64,000 nt of DNA from JAMXLO01 sp964427005 (GTDB lineage: Bacteria > Pseudomonadota > Alphaproteobacteria > Acetobacterales > Acetobacteraceae): assembly GCA_964427005.1 (NCBI GenBank), contig CAYRTL010000007.1, positions 23,616 to 87,615 on the forward strand, written 5' to 3'. Below the pieces are notes generated by a model that searched no databases, was not told the DNA's origin, and saw only the letters and a program-made list of their open reading frames with translations. Position 1 is the first letter of the stretch. The number at the start of each line of letters is the position of its first letter. A program made the translations under genes and the position numbers. Positions 63,508 through 64,000 of this stretch are shown one piece after another.

Positions 63508-63521
63508 TTGACCTAAATCAA
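63508..63521. promoter_or_regulatory. FNR/FixK-type box upstream of the last MFS gene
   Basis: TTGACCTAAATCAA fits TTGAY-N4-ATCAA and is followed by TG, as are the other two boxes (ATCAATG). A class II geometry would start transcription near 63556, with TAGAGA at 63542-63547 as a weak -10. Confidence 0.7.
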
Positions 63522-63610
63522 TGAGCACGAACCCGATCGGGTAGAGAAAACCGCCCAGGACACACAGGCCTGCCCATAGGCTGAAACACATCGGGAAGGG
63601 CGGTTCTCGT

Positions 63611-63688
63611 ATGGCAAAACTCACTGCATCTGCTCTGCATCGCCCGCCGGCAAATGAGCCACCGTCCAGCGACGCGGCGGAAGTGTGA
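63611..63688 (+). CDS. Possible 25-residue leader peptide before the MFS gene
   Basis: An ATG preceded by GGAAGGGCGG opens a 25-codon frame whose TGA overlaps the GTG start of the MFS gene (GTGTGA). The peptide (MAKLTASALHRPPANEPPSS and five more residues) has no motif. It could couple or tune MFS translation, or be chance. The strong ribosome site and exact overlap are the only support. Confidence 0.35.
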   Translation: MAKLTASALHRPPANEPPSSDAAEV

Positions 63689-64000
63689 CACAAGCAGACA
63701 ACGCCTCTTCTCGAGTACCGCCGGTCAATGGCGCCTCATGGAGCTGGCCGCGAGTCCCAAGCACCGTCTTGGCTCTTGGATTTGTCTCTCTGTTCATGGA
63801 TATCTCGTCCGAGGCGATGAACAGCCTGCTGCCGCTTTATCTCATAGGAACGCTCGGAGCGAGCGCCGTCGCCGTGGGGGTCATCGAAGGAGTTGCCGAG
63901 GCGACGGCTTCGATTACAAAAGTCTTTTCGGGCCTGCTCTCCGACCGCATCAAGAGACGCAAACTGTTGGTCGCGCTCGGCTATGGCTTGTCGGCACTGA
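63685..64000 (+). CDS. MFS transporter (N-terminal part, cut by window edge)
   Basis: The first 105 residues of a major facilitator permease are visible. They include helix 1 (VLALGFVSLFMDISSEAMNS), LLPLYLIGTLGASAVAVGVI, and the signature loop SGLLSDRIKRRKLLVALGYG. The pattern of SSEAMNSLLPLYL with EGVAEATASI is typical of a DHA1-like group of unknown substrate. GTG 63685 is the earliest sensible start. It lies behind the third FNR-type box, so it probably belongs to the same regulon as the glucan genes. Confidence 0.85.
   Translation, partial: MTQADNASSRVPPVNGASWSWPRVPSTVLALGFVSLFMDISSEAMNSLLPLYLIGTLGASAVAVGVIEGVAEATASITKVFSGLLSDRIKRRKLLVALGYGLSAL

Noticed and set aside
63409..63693. Minus-strand frame with a hydrophobic stretch opposite the third FNR-type box
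   Set aside because: It looks like a membrane segment but lacks a ribosome site and overlaps the end of glgX. The FNR palindrome explains part of its sequence. A similar chance frame lies opposite the second box.

Overview
The window looks like chromosomal DNA of a GC-rich alphaproteobacterium, most plausibly a rhodospirillalean near the Acetobacteraceae (the family is an inference). The signs are separate nuoC and nuoD in a nuoA-B-C-D-E-F-G order, the block tig-clpP-clpX-lon-hup, bolA/dnaJ-cobS-cobT, an RHH_4-type protein, DUF2889, and an xerD gene back to back with aroK-aroB. All five tRNA genes encode their own CCA.

Layout. 1-5.3 kb: complex I operon on the minus strand (nuoG cut by the window edge), with a palindromic repeat between nuoF and nuoG. 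5.4-12.4 kb: tRNA-Asp, tRNA-Val, HU, Lon, ClpX, ClpP, trigger factor, tRNA-Leu. 12.6-19 kb: an IclR regulator, a large beta-helix repeat membrane protein, a tandem carboxymuconolactone-decarboxylase-like protein, accA, a small Xre regulator, and a TetR/MFS divergent pair with twin operators. 20.4-29.3 kb: xerD, a small membrane protein, a fused shikimate kinase/dehydroquinate synthase, DUF2889, RHH, Lrp, BolA, J-domain protein, cobS, cobT and hisI. 29.3-35.3 kb: a FAD monooxygenase with its TetR gene, then a small island between an imperfect copy of the tRNA-Ala 3' flank and the tRNA itself. The island carries a V8-like serine protease and a decayed zincin-like gene. 35.4-48.9 kb: yggT, DUF167, folD, STAS, an MdtABC-like RND pump, a VOC-MFS-BKACE-alcohol dehydrogenase group and tRNA-Arg.

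49-64 kb is the most coherent accessory block. It encodes phosphoketolase, class I fructose-bisphosphate aldolase, a secreted alpha-amylase, a histidine phosphatase, glycogen phosphorylase, phosphoglucomutase, 4-alpha-glucanotransferase and glycogen debranching enzyme, followed by the start of an MFS transporter. Three near-identical FNR/FixK-type palindromes (TTGAY-N4-ATCAA) stand in front of the three transcription units and are not seen elsewhere in the window. My reading is an oxygen-responsive regulon that breaks down storage glucan and starch to glucose-6-phosphate and routes sugar phosphates through phosphoketolase to acetyl phosphate when respiration is limited.

No CRISPR array, rRNA, intact transposase or phage module was seen. 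The best candidates for something new are the FNR-boxed glucan/phosphoketolase regulon, the 53-residue-repeat beta-helix membrane protein, and the tRNA-Ala mini-island.
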